49,229 bases of DNA from Zychaea mexicana (Eukaryota > Mucoromycota > Mucoromycetes > Mucorales > Lichtheimiaceae): the NCBI RefSeq assembly GCF_025766255.1, contig NW_026516871.1, positions 1 to 49,229 on the forward strand, given 5' to 3'. The position numbers and the translations under genes were made by a program. Below are positions 11,280 to 23,144 of this stretch, piece by piece. Below the pieces are notes generated by a model, which was given only the letters and a program-made list of their open reading frames with translations, was not told the DNA's origin and did no database searches. How positions within the stretch are numbered: the first letter of the stretch is position 1; every line of letters starts with the position of its first letter.

Positions 11280-11722
11280 AAAAATTTCCACCACCTTTAT
11301 CCCTTTTTTTTTTCTCACTTTCCGATCTTTGTCGTTCCTATTTGATTTGTCTCTTTTTCACTCCTCTTTCCTTTCGTTCATTTTTTTTGCACCTATTGCT
11401 AAACTGCTCACTTACTTTTTACACTTCTTCCTGTTTCCTTTTTTAACGGCCTTCCCTATTTTGTTCTTCCTTTTACTCTAAAGTCTAAGTTATCTTGGTC
11501 TTCAGGTATCCTTATTTATTAAATCCTATATACTTTGCACCGTTAGGCCTTAGCGCTTCCCCTTATCTTCATACTTTGCCCTTCATATAAAGTTATTATA
11601 AAATAAACAGTATTCGCATATGTCATCATAATATTCTTTTTTCCCTTTCGTATATCTTGCTATACACTTGAATAAAGGAACCGTTGGATAACTAGTACTG
11701 TCCCAAATCTAAACTATATACA

Positions 11723-11861
11723 CTCGGGTCACAATGGGTCAACGGGTCGGGTCAAGGGTTGGACGGGTCGACCCACGGGTCAGAAAAGCAGCAACCCGAC
11801 CCGTTGACCCATCCTTGACCCACGGGTCGGTTTTGACCCGTGGGTCAGATTGCGACCCCTA
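11723..11861. repeat. hAT right terminus with GGGTC/GACCC subterminal repeats
   Basis: Mirror of the left end: clustered GGGTC/GACCC repeats, then the terminal TTGCGACCCCTA. Confidence 0.85.
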
Positions 11862-12240
11862 TCCTCTACTAAGTAGACCCAGTAGACCCAGGTCTACCCC
11901 AGGTCTACTCAAAAATTTTATTTGATATTCGGGCAGAGACAAGGTCTAGGAACACGATTTATTATGATGCAAATGCTTACTTACTTAATATGGTTGGAGA
12001 TATAAGCCATCTACCATTGAGTATAAGGTACCCTCTACTAAGTAGACCTGGTAGACCCAGGTCTACCCTAGGTCTACTCAAAAATTTTATTTGATATTTG
12101 GGTAGAGACAAGGTCCAGGAACACGATTTATTATGATGTAAATGCTTACTTACTTAATACATTGTGGAGATATAAGCCATCTACTATTGAGTATAAGCTA
12201 TCCTCTACTAAGTAAACCTAGTGAACCTAGGTATACCCTA
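11862..12240 (+). repeat. ~170-bp tandem repeat, units right of hAT
   Basis: Full units start at 11874 and 12043 (periods 169 and 170 bp), with a partial unit at 12213. They are about 90-95% alike by eye. Together with 7666-7831 they formed one array before the hAT insertion. Confidence 0.85.
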
Positions 12241-12444
12241 GGTATACCCCAATTTTTTTTAAAAGTATAAATCTAATTGATAAGTAAAATATATTTAAGA
12301 AATAATAAATAAAAAGGGGGTGGCAATCAAAGAAAGAAAAAGAGAAAATAGAGACAAGGGAGATATAATATAATAAAAAAGAGAAGGAGAGAAGAGAAAG
12401 TATGTGTAAAGAGATAAAAAGAGGAGAGCAGAGAGGTAAATGTT

Positions 12445-15400
12445 TTATGTAACAAAGAAGTGTGATAGAATGATATGGCCTAGATGCATAGCATTATTTG
12501 GATATGTGTGGGGGCCAGCAGCTATAAGCCAGTATGCGAAATCTTGTTGAATTTCAATTGCTTGAAGGTAACTTTCTTTGTAACCAGCTTGGCGGATAAA
12601 TTGGGGCTTACGCCAATAGGCTGCCCAGCAGAGACGGTATAACAGGTCCTCATAGGTACCACTGCAGTTTGACCAGTTACCATCATGGAAGATGGTTTGG
12701 TTCCACTGATTGGGCACAAGGTATTTCTTACAGAAGCCATCCCTTACTGGCTTGACACATGCAGGATTCGATACATAGTGGTCACCAAAACAACGGAAAC
12801 ATTGACCAATATGAGCAATACACTAGGGAGAGGTTGCATGCTCACTTTCAGCTATGCTAAAAGTGAATAAGCAAGGTATGCAGTGATCCTTGGCTATCAT
12901 CATAACTGACTTGAAGTTGTCAGCATCCGATATGTACTTTCTCTTTCGAGAAAGACCAAGATGTGCGTCAATTGGTGTCGGCTAAGGAAAGGTGTATAGT
13001 TTAGTACAAAATGCTGATAGAGTAATAACAAAGATGACTTTGTAGATACATACAATTGATGGTGGTGTGTGATCGATAATCCAATCGGTTGAGGGCGGAC
13101 AGTAGTAGAAGGAGGGAGAGGAGAATCTACAAATAGGTTGGAAGCTTAAGTGTCCTAAAATTTGAATATTAAAATGAAACTGTGTGTATACCTTTGATTT
13201 TTTGGCAATAAGAGCAAAGCTCTACATTACTGTACCTAAAGCAGTTAGTAACTTGAGAGTCTAAAGACTCTGCAAGTATCTGCCGGATGCACTTTGATGC
13301 TAAAATAACATCATTGAATGCTTGCCACGGGGATAGGTGCCGGTTTACTCTTTTTAGATCTTGTATCTGTCTTTTTTGGCGTTCAACGTCAACAAAGTAC
13401 AGACACCGAGCAGGAGAACCATTGCGACCAGCGCGACCAGTTTCTTGTGCATAATCGAGGATTGATGCAGAGCCGCCAAGGTGGATGATTGTATCAATGG
13501 TTGAGCAATCGATGCCAGCACCAAATGCACTTGTTGCAACCATGATTTGAAGCTCACCGGAAACAAAGGCAGTGGTTCTTTCATGTTTTTCTTCCACCGA
13601 AAGATTACGATGGAAGTATGATATTTTCTTGCTTGGTGTGGTAATGCTTGTTTGAGGCGATTACTGATTGATGTTGTTGCATCTACTGCAGAGCAGTAGA
13701 TGATCGTTGATGATGGTGATGATGATGGTGAATACTGAGCTTTGAGGTGTGATATTGCTGCAGCTTGCAGATTGTTGGTGTTGATGATTTGGTAACAGAG
13801 GCTTGGTCGCATTGACGGCTGTCGTATGATTGAAAGGTTTGCGCCAAACATGTCACGTAGGTCGGATTCAAATGATAGTGGAATTGTTGCAGATAAAAGG
13901 AGGAACGGAACAGTGAGGGAACGGAGGAAAAGGAGTGTGTAAAGTGCCGGACGGAATGAACGCCATGTAATTGCTGTATGCACCTCATCAATTACGACTC
14001 GGGCTAGCTGATTGTAGTCGTTTATTTGCTGGACAATATTCAGGAACCGTTGACTGCTGGCATGTTCCACTTGGACGATGATGATGTTGGGCAAGGGGAG
14101 CTGCATAGTAATATTGGGAGTGTATTCTATTACAGACAACCCAGCTTGCTGAATGCGCCGTTTCATATCGGCCAAAAGTGCAACGAGAGGAACAACAACA
14201 ACTGTTGTTAAGTGCGGCTCGACTAGTGCAGGGACAAGGAATAGCAGGGACTTACCAGAGCCAGTTGGTTGGATAGTAAGTATGCTAGATTTGCGGGAGA
14301 TGACGGTGGTAATGAGCTGTGCCTGTTCAAAGGAGCGGAAGGAAGGCGACAGCGAGTTGGTGGCTTTACCAAGTGCGTTAAGCAGCTATGGTGTGATGAA
14401 TGTACCTATGTAGAGAGCAATATTAATTATGATTTTACATGTAAACATGTAAGGTTGATGAAAAAAAAGGATGTACCTTGCGGAAGTGCTGGTGGTGTCG
14501 AAGTGGTTGTTGACTGGCGCCTGTCCAAGTCATTTTGCACTTGCATACGGTGTTGCATCTCGAGCAATGCAACGTTCTCAGCAGCAGCAACATTTGCCAG
14601 AAATTGTCCGTGTTGGACAGCAACTCTATCCTGCTCTGCCTGCGGAATAGCACCCGGAAAGAGATGACGCCAAGGGCCGACACCTGTAATAGAAGAATGG
14701 TGAATATATCAATGAATGGTTGTGAAATTATAAGGACGCAGATAACATACCAAGAAAATCATTCCACGTTTCAGAAGCAATAAAATACTCTTCTATTGCT
14801 ACTGAAGAAAGTGCTTTTGAGTCGGTCGATGCTTGTGCGTAGTTATGTGCGGCAGTTCTAGACAAGTGGCCTGCCTGCAGGGCCACTGTATAATTTGTGC
14901 CATGATGAGCCAGCAAATGTTGGATGTGATATCTTGAAAATGCGACTGATACATGGCGGTAATCTTGGAAACTCAGACGAGAAGGAAGGAGTTGATGCCA
15001 GCGGGCTTGAAAATATGTGCGGAGAAGGTCAGCTGACATTTTTACGCCATTGCGTACAAAGAAGTATGCCATCGTATCAAGCATTTTTTGGTCGGAATTT
15101 GAGCATTCATAAATGGAGAGGCTAGTGAAATAAATAGAGTTAGACATTGCATGGTAGACTTTTAAAATGTAAATACCTTTCTATGGGACGGATGAAGGTG
15201 ATATAGTTAAGAAACAAGCGGATAAGAGAATGAGGGATAAAACGGGCAATTGCTTGGTCACGTTGTTTAATATTACGAGTTTTTGGTATGTTGTAAGAAG
15301 CATCAATGTTTGATGTTCATTTGACCAGTATAAGTTGCGTGTTGCGTGTGTCGTGTTTTGTAGTAAAGTGCCTTCTAGCTCTGTGGCCCGAGCTGTTTGG

Positions 15401-18395
15401 CTGTATGTGAGGTGCATTAGCATGAACAAATCGCGTTGGATTTGTTCAGCTGTGGTGATGTAATTTTTAATGGCGGACAGATTGTAAGTTGTATTGTTGT
15501 TATTGGTTATATATTGAATATAAGTACGTGATAGGTGTGGGGTCGTGTGTATGTGCTGGAGAATATGACCGAATTGGTGACGGAGGTTGTTCTTTGGGTC
15601 GGTGAAAAATGAATAATTGATGTCGCGATTGTTGAAATCGTCGTATAGGTGGATTGGTTTATTGTTGCGGAATTGAAGGAGATTGTCGAGGTCGATGTTA
15701 AAGGTGAGTTTGTTGATGTTTTGCTGTATACTGGTTTTTAAGTTGGTGACTAGGAGACGCAAATCATGTACATGAATGCGCTCGTTCGTTTCGACCATAG
15801 CAAGTGACAGATGGTTTTGTGTGGTGTCCATATTATTTTGTCAGTGACAAACTCTGACGAGTCAGAGATTGACGCAATCCGGCTGTATTCGGCAATAGCA
15901 GCATATGCAGACGACTTGCCATCGATCAAGTAATCTTGGTAATTTGTAGTAAAGCTAAAAAAGAGTTTGTTATGCAAGTGTGGAAGGTTTAATGTAGAAT
16001 GGAAAAAGCAAAGAACTTACACTGTAATTAAGTTTTGATTTGTATGGCGTGTGTAAATATCGTTAAGTAAAAGTAAGCGGAACCAGTACTTGACTTGGGA
16101 GATTAAAGGTGCAATAGAGGTTACGTCTTTAAATTGCCCATTAAACTGCAAGGATGAAGCAATGATGAAACGAGCAATAGTATATCCATTGGTTGCGACA
16201 TCAAAACGTTTTTCTTCTTTCAATAATGCTATCCACAATTTACAGATTTCTGATTCAATCTGTGCGGCGGTGTGTGATGACAATTGGGCTGGATTGACAT
16301 TTGCGGATAGTGTTGCGATATTAGTGAGTATGGTAGAAATAGTGGAAGACCAGGTACCCAAAACAAAAGACCAGTGAGGAGAACGACGGATGCGAAGTAA
16401 GAAGGTAAATAGATTGGCGCCAGTTTGGGTATACCGTTGGATAGTGGGCCGCTCAAGTTGGTTGAATCTATGATCAGGGAGATGTTCGGAGAGCCTAAAG
16501 AAAGCAAATAAGTTAGAGTGGATGACTGAAACAAAGTAGATAGTTGCGACACTTACTTTTTCTGTTTAAGATAACGACGAAGGGTATAGTCTTTTTCGTG
16601 AATAGAGTTGTGCAAGTGGACAAAAAGCTGCTTATTAACTTTTGCTACAACTTTTAGCACATTTTCCTCTACATGGATTTTCTTTGTTAAATCATAGATA
16701 GTGATAGGGATGTTTCTTGATGTGCGATTAGGATGTTGTTGTTGGTGTTGGTTGTGTGCTATAGAGAGAATAGTGAGCAAGTTGACAATGCTATAAATGT
16801 AGAATAGCTATCAAAGTAAAAAAAGTACCTGTTTTCCACTGTTCGACAATGTCATACCACTTTGTGTGAACAAAAAAACCATGGGATCAGCTTACGGTCG
16901 GTATCAACGTTTGACGTTTGGCCAAAGGCAGGTTCCAGACGAGTAAAAGCATTGGCAATGATTGCATGATTGCTTAATAATGATACATCTGGTTCAGGTA
17001 CAGTGACAGTTGGTTGCTCAGTTGGTGCAGCTACTGGCAAATCACAGTTTTGACAGTGGCGCTGCATACTTGAAAGTGGGTAGTTTGAACTCACAATGGC
17101 ATGGACATATCGCTTGGCATCGACAAGAAGTGTAGTTACTTTTCCTATAAAGTGATTAGTATTTCAATGCAATATAAATGGTAGATGGTATAGGAGAGAT
17201 ACACACCATGATCGTTTGGATATTTAACATTAACTTTTTTCTGGTGTGTTTTGCGAATGTGTCGCTTACGAGCAGATTTTGAAGAAAAATATAAAATGCA
17301 TTCATCGATACCGCAAAGAATACCAGAATGCTGTGTGGGTTGCGATGTACCTGGGTCTGTACTGTCGCTTTCACTACCGCTGTTGTTGCTAGATTCACTC
17401 TCTGAACCACTAGATGTTGAGGAATGTACTGAACAACTAGGGTTATAGTCACTGCCGCTATCGGGTATGTTTGCATCGATAATTTTTTGGTGTAGACGGT
17501 GGGTAAATGACGATGTTGATGAAGGCAGAGCTGATTGGTGATGAGATGCCTGGGCAGAAAGTGGTGTAGATGAGATGGTAGGAGCTGGACGTCTTTTGAA
17601 GACTATAAAGATGTAAGAAATTAGAGATTGTAAAAGAGTAAACTGACTATGGATACATACTTTTGCTTGGAGTTGTAGTTTTGCAATTATCTGAAGTATT
17701 TTGAAAGTTTGATGATTGAATTGTTTTTAGTATGTAGAAAATGACAGTGTAAATACTTTTATAAATAAATGATAAGCTTACCTTGACTGATATCTGAACG
17801 CTCTAAAATTGCAATTGAAGACTTTTGGGTTGATTGCAATACCGGTTGCTATGTATGTACAGTACTGGGCTGAGCCCGGAATTTTCCTTTTTCCAAGGCA
17901 GAACGACGGGGAGTAACTAGCGCTGGTTTGTACGTGTACCAGAGATACTAGAACGAGCATTTCGTACTGGAGAGCTTGATTCTACAACCTTTCTCTTTTT
18001 CAATAAAGGAGGGGAAGCAGTCTTGGGAGCTAATATTTTCAGAGAATGAGATGTAAAACGTAAAACAAAGTGAGAGAGAAACAATAATTACGAGAAGCAG
18101 CCTCTTGGGAATCATCCCAGCTAAAATCCGAAGGAAGACTTTCCAAGGAGTTTCTATGTTCCTGACGAGGTGAACGGTTACCCTGATGGACAGGGGCAAA
18201 GCAATAGCTGGAGAAGCCAACAAGGGAGACGATTGGGCAGCAGGCAAAGCAGGGAAAGGCTCTTGCTGCAGCAGCGGAGGTAAAGGTGAACCGAGTCCTC
18301 AACAGGCAACTGGCTGTTACCAGTGACGACCGACTTTGCAAACGAAGCCACGAGCGGACCTTCGAGGCATACGAGCTAGAGTTGTTGGCAGACAT
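12445..18395 (-). pseudogene. C2H2 / tyrosine-recombinase-like / RecQ helicase fusion (TLH-like), degenerate
   Basis: Multi-exon gene, start ATG at 18395, stop TAA at 12445. Order seen: a basic KKRKV nuclear-localisation motif (about 17,990) and Ser-rich acidic region; a C2H2 finger, CGIDEC through HIRKTH (about 17,250-17,310); a tyrosine-recombinase-like domain with TARATEL (about 15,380), DYRH (about 14,955) and QAGHLSRTAAHNY (about 14,850); then a RecQ-type helicase with Walker A PTGSGKS (about 14,260), VIDEVHTA, LLLSATIP, ATSAFGAGID and QETGRAGRNG (about 13,430); finally a zinc knuckle CFRCFGDH (about 12,795). Introns are GT-AG, e.g. 15955-16020, 13127-13192, 12982-13053. Frameshifts occur near 16,880, 15,800, 15,280 and 13,630, and in-frame TAGs at 14386-14388 and 12823-12825. 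It resembles fungal telomere-linked helicases. Exon joins are inferred by eye. Confidence 0.8.
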
Positions 18396-18544
18396 ATTTG
18401 ATTTTTTTAAAAAAGGGGCTCTTGAAAAAGCTATTGTTAAATGATTAGTATAAGTATTTACATCGGAATCACGTAAAAAAATAAAGGGAAAAAGATGATT
18501 TTCAAATAATGGCTAAAGAGTGAAAATGTAACTGAATGGTAGAA
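18396..18544. other. Leader of the recombinase-helicase gene
   Basis: AT-rich noncoding sequence immediately upstream (minus strand) of ATG 18395, between it and the 38-bp minisatellite. Confidence 0.5.
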
Positions 18545-18830
18545 ATGGATAGAGAGGAGAAAAATCCACCTAAATGTCCCAAAAGGAAAGAAGGGAGAAA
18601 AATCTACCAAAAGAACGGAAAAGGAAAGAGAGGGAAAACTCTACCTAAGTGACTGAAAAGGAAGCAAGGAGAAAAATACACCAAAATGACTGAAAAGGAA
18701 AAATGGAGAAAAATCTACTAAAGTTACTAAACAAGAAAGAAGGGAGAAAAATCTACCAAAATGACTAAATAGGAAAGAGAGAGGAAAAACCCACTAAAAA
18801 GACAGAAAAGGAACTAGGACTTTTATATAG
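18545..18830. repeat. ~38-bp minisatellite, array A
   Basis: Seven units of 37-39 bp with core GAAAAATCTACC and GGAAAGAAGG, beginning near 18559, 18597, 18634, 18671, 18708, 18745 and 18784. The same family occurs at 20712-20894 and 24518-24690. Confidence 0.8.
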
Positions 18831-18900
18831 TAAAGAGCAGCTGTACACTCACATTTTAGTAACTAAAAGTTGGGGGAAGGAGAAAAGTGTTTCAAACGTT

Positions 18901-18913
18901 GGCTCTTTATATA
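18901..18913 (-). promoter_or_regulatory. TATA box candidate for the recombinase-helicase gene
   Basis: TATATAAAGAGCC on the minus strand, about 510 bp upstream of ATG 18395. A GTGAGT donor at about 18,857 could start a 5'-UTR intron containing array A. Confidence 0.45.
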
Positions 18914-18959
18914 CTTTTTTTCTGACTTTAAAAACTGAGCTTTAAAGAGATGGTGACTG

Positions 18960-19137
18960 GTTTTGATAGATTCCAGAAGGTTCTATAGTATCTTAATAAT
19001 TTTTTCAAAAGGCTATTGTTTGCTATATTTTTTTGTTAAGACATGTTTTTTATTTAAGACATTGATGATTTTATTTGGTGGAAAAAGAGAAGAAAGTTAT
19101 GATGGAAAGGGAGAGAGAGAGACAAAATGTATTTTCT
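18960..19137. other. Spacer between the two minus-strand genes
   Basis: AT-rich; nothing recognised. Confidence 0.4.
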
Positions 19138-20185
19138 AATGACCAAAAGTATGATAATAACGGCCATAGGTACGTTCTTGACTCTTAGCTTCAGCCATCA
19201 TATTTACTAATGACTGAATATGATGTAGGAAGAAGCCAACATTCTTGAACGATGTCAAGTAGTTCATTGTAGGAATTATTGGTGTGATTAAAGGACGCAA
19301 AGGAGAAAAGTCATTTTCCTCTAAATAGGCCCAGTTGTCCGAGGAGAACTAAAGAAAGTATGTTAGTAAAAAGCAGGGTGAGAAAGAAAAAGTTTACGTA
19401 CGGAGAGGAAGAAAGGCCAGTTAAACTTGTCGGAAAAGAGGATTGGCTAGGCGCCAGCTTGCTTGTAGAAAGCCAGCATATGATAACCGACGGTTATTGT
19501 TTGGCTAGGCTTGGCAGATCTTGGCAATCTAACTAGAAAAAGAGGAATTAGAAATAATTTGTATAAGTTTGTATTTGAGAAGTACCTTTAGCCAATTCAT
19601 TCAGTTCTCTCTTGTAGCCAAGCTGATTTAGATTACCGCCATTCTTGTAGTGGAGGTAAGCGCACAAGATGGCACGGACGGACTTTATCAATTTTTGGTC
19701 TAAGGCTTCGAAGGGTCTTCCACTGATTGCATGGTTGATGATTTGCTCTAGTTGCTGTTCGTTGTAGTTACGGATATAACTAAAAAAGTTGACGCCTTCT
19801 ATATCTTCGTCTGTATGAATACAACAAGCTGATGCAGTAGCAACCGTAGTAGTATTCAGCTCAAGGATGACCGAAGTGAGAGGAGCACCATGTCTAGGGG
19901 TAGCCAAAGTATAGAACTTCTTGTAGACTATACTTAGATGCAGGAATATTAATAGACTGAGAAATAATGCGATAAAGAAGGGTTACCTTTAGCTAGTTGG
20001 TTACTTGTGGACCAAAATTGCGGTAGAAGGGGTCCTCACACATTACTGCTTCCCAGGGTTGGAGTTTCTCGACGTCAGAGCTACATATTATTTAATTTTA
20101 GTAAGGAAATGATCATTTTATGTATTAAAAATGCTTACGCTTCATCTTTGGTTGGAGTCAAGTAGACGATTTCTTCTTCGACGTC

Positions 20186-20220
<35 letters not shown>

Positions 20221-20560
20221 GGACCAGAGCTTCACAATCAGCCTCCATTTGCATAAGATCGTCGAGATCTGCCAAGTAACCTCTAAGGGTCTCCTTAGTA
20301 GTTTCAACTGGGACTAATATAAGTATGTAAGTATATGATAATTTTGTAGTTAGTAGTTACTTGTGCTTACCACGATCCATTGCGTCCAAAATGGCTTCTA
20401 AGGTGGGCTTGAGAGTAGCGTTGGGGACTAGTGAATGGGATATTAGTTTTGAAGGTTCATGTTTTATTTATAAGTAAACCTACCATTGACGGTGACTTTG
20501 TGGAGAGTGGTGAAGAGCTGGCGGTCGATGAAAGAGCTATTAAAGAGGATTGAGATGATG
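19138..20560 (-). pseudogene. Unrecognised multi-exon gene with polyglutamine tract
   Basis: I do not recognise the family. Minus-strand exons can be linked by short GT-AG introns: SSFIDRQLFTTLHKVTVN; VPNATLKPTLEAILDAMD; an exon with a run of 12 Gln encoded by pure CAA (20187-20222) followed by DVEEEIVYLTPTKDEA; a short exon DVEKLQPWEAV; a long exon (19565-19918, including FFSYIRNYNEQQLEQIINH); and two terminal exons ending YYHTFGH with TAG near 19138. One in-frame TAG remains at 19447-19449 (QAGA-stop-PIL); another at 19993-19995 may be spliced out with an alternative donor. The first coding exon and start are uncertain; a 5' exon may lie at 24694-24740. It is co-oriented with the recombinase-helicase gene and shares its upstream minisatellite, so a linked role is possible but unproven. 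Confidence 0.55.
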
Positions 20561-20711
20561 TAAAGGATTAATATGATTTATAGGTGAAAACATTGGTAAA
20601 AAAAGTGTAAAATAGAAATAGCATGACAAGGAGCATGTTTCGAAACGGGGTAAAGATGGCAATGAATAGAGCAAAAAAACGAGCAAAGAAAGCTTAGTAG
20701 CCCAAGGGTAC

Positions 20712-20894
20712 TTTATATGGAAGAAGAGGAGAAAAAAGGACTGACATGACTAATATGGAAGAAGAGGGGAAAAAAGTAACAAATATCCAAATATAGAAGA
20801 AGAGGGGAAAAATCTCCCAACTACCCAAATATGGAAAAAGAGGGGAAAAAAGTACTAAATATCCAAATATGGAAGAAGAGGGGAAAAAAGGTAC
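20712..20894. repeat. ~38-bp minisatellite, array B left part
   Basis: About five units of ATATGGAAGAAGAGGGGAAAA plus a variable CCCAACTACC part, period ~38 bp. The array continues at 24518 beyond the Harbinger insertion. Confidence 0.8.
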
Positions 20895-21014
20895 TAAGGG
20901 TGTTCTCAAAAAGGGCGAACGGCCGTTCGCCCCACCCACGAATAGAAATAAATTTAAAAGCCGAAAAATTGTTTTCCATATGAAGATGGGTCGAAGCTTC
21001 CAAATTGAGCGAAT

Positions 21015-21043
21015 CGTCGTCTCAACAATTTGTTGAGACGACG
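21015..21043. repeat. Perfect 13-bp-stem hairpin in Harbinger leader
   Basis: CGTCGTCTCAACA and TGTTGAGACGACG separated by ATT. It lies between the left terminus and the transposase; role unknown, possibly a protein-binding site. Confidence 0.8.
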
Positions 21044-21305
21044 CCTCGGTCCGAACTCGAAAAGGAAAGTAACTGTGTCACATCCATGCAACGGCAATCG
21101 ACTTGAATTTGGAAAAGCAGAAAAGATATCATTTTTCCTATACCTGTCTTTAGTACATCATCATTGCAGTACCAATAATACAGCTAGGTATCGCTGATAT
21201 GAATGTTTTTAGAAATACAAGTTTATTCTGATCGTGCTTAAAAGATATGAAGAAACACAAAAAAAAATAAAGAAACCGCTCTTTTCCAATTTTCTTTTTT
21301 TTTCA

Positions 21306-22893
21306 ATGGACAATAACTCCCGTTTATCACTCATTCAAGCTAATCGCGAGCAGGCTACTCAACGCCGTCGCCGTATCAGTGAACGAAGACGTCGACTGTT
21401 TTGGCTTCTTATGACTACTATGGCCGAAGCATCGCTCCGAACATTAGGCTTCCTTCCAGAAATGTATGCTTACATTGGTTCCCCTCTCCATTTTCGCCAA
21501 GTTCGTGGTCCCTATCAAGCAAAGCGATCCATGGATTACTGGAGAATCGAGCATAAGAACTTGACGGATGATGACAACCCGCGAAACAGCTACAAGGCTC
21601 ATTATCGCATGAACAAGGCTACTTTCATTTGGTTAGTGGATATGCTATCTCAAGATCCAGCTTTCCAACGTAGCTCTCCGCGTGCTACTCCACCATACAT
21701 CCAAATTGCTTGTGTTCTATGGTGCTACGCAAACACGCATCTTGGATACCGTTTGTTTAGTACTCGTTTTGGTTTTTCGCAAGGCTCTTACAGGAACTTC
21801 AGCCAGAACTTTATGCAAGCAATGGTGAATATACTCGGAAGGATGATCCGATGGCCGCAGACCCCAGAAGAAGTACAGAGAAATGCAGACGACTTTGCAA
21901 AAGTAGTTTTCGAATCGGATCGAACAAGAGCGGTAGCAAGACCTAAATTGCTAAATGTTATTGGGGCTATGGATGGGAAGCTAGTGATTATCCATAAGCC
22001 AAGTCATAGTGGGATAAGTTGGATGGATCGCAAAAACCACCATTCAATGAATCTCCTAGCTGTATGCGATGCACAGCAGCGGTTTTTGACTGTTTATGTT
22101 GGTGAATCAGGTAACGTTCACAAATCACAATTTCCTTTCGTAATTGTATCCTTGCTAATATATTGTCATGATACAAGGTCGTGCACACGATTCTCGGGTG
22201 TTTGCCAATTCGGAACTAGCAAGAGATTTGAAAAATGATCCAGATGCCAAATGTCCAAATGACTCATACATTATTGCAGGTATGTAAAGATGATTCATTA
22301 TGTCTACATAGCAAGTTTATACTAATTATAGTTTGTATTTAACAGATTCCGCTTATCCTCAACGCCCATATATTATGATACCTTATCCGAAAAACACATG
22401 AGAGCGAGCCAAAAAAGATTTTAATTATGCTTTATCGTCACAGCGTATAGCAATTGAACATGCATTTGGTGCGCTCACTTCGCGTTGGCGATTCCTTAAG
22501 CATTACTTGTACCAGCTGAATCCAGTCGATCTCGCCACCACCATCTATGTCTGCTGTATCCTCCACAATATCTGCATCGACCGACCTGGCAACAAACTCC
22601 CAGATAACATTGATGATTTTGACCAGGAGCTTAACGATCATCATCTTGTGAGTATTGCCGAAGTCGACGCGCATCGTAGAACAGCCGAAGAAGATGAAGA
22701 TAGTGGAGATACCGAAACTGCAACAGTAGTAGATATGGAACCAAATACTTCCAGCCTGCTGTCTATCTCTGTCGAACAAGACGACATCTTGACCGATGCT
22801 GAAGTACGGCGGCTACGTCAAGCAGGGAACGCCAAACGCGACACACTTAAGGATGAGTTACAAGCACGTCATTCCAGCCGGCGTCAAGCATAA
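21306..22893 (+). pseudogene. Harbinger transposase (DDE_Tnp_4 type), one nonsense codon
   Basis: Catalyses movement of the surrounding element. Exons 21306-22110, 22178-22279 and 22346-22893 join through introns of 67 and 66 bp into 484 codons plus TAA. Catalytic triad: Asp223 in GAMDGK, Asp273 in RAHDS and Glu340 in AIEHAFG. The only defect seen is TGA at 22399-22401 (codon 321), where CGA to TGA is plausible. ATG 21306 is preferred over an in-frame GTG upstream at 21234 because it is a true ATG preceded by a pyrimidine-rich leader. The C-terminal tail is acidic. Confidence 0.92.
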
Positions 22894-23144
22894 TTTGTAT
22901 CAATAAAACCACAATGATAAGAGTCTTTAAAAACCCAATTTGTTTTAAGTAAATATCACTTATCCGAAATGGTTTGTTGAAGTTAATTCTCGATTTCCGA
23001 TGCGCGAATTTATTGCGATCGATTGTTTTATTTTCTAGAATCAATAACCTCGCATTGGTTCCACAAAGTATGAATGTGACAAGTCGTCATAGTTTCCACA
23101 AGTGTCAATAATTTGTGATATGTTAAGTGATATAAATAATACAT

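Larger units (their letters stand above)
7832..11861 (+). mobile_element. Complete hAT transposon, 4030 bp
   Basis: Ends are TAGGGGTCGCAA and its inverse TTGCGACCCCTA. A perfect 8-bp target duplication, TCCTCTAC, flanks it (7824-7831 and 11862-11869); its target is the ~170-bp tandem repeat, whose uninterrupted copies show the empty site. Both ends carry many GGGTC/GACCC motifs, which suit subterminal transposase-binding repeats. The single transposase gene is intact, so the copy may be active or recently so. The stretch 11280-11700 downstream of the gene is pyrimidine-rich noncoding DNA. Confidence 0.95.
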
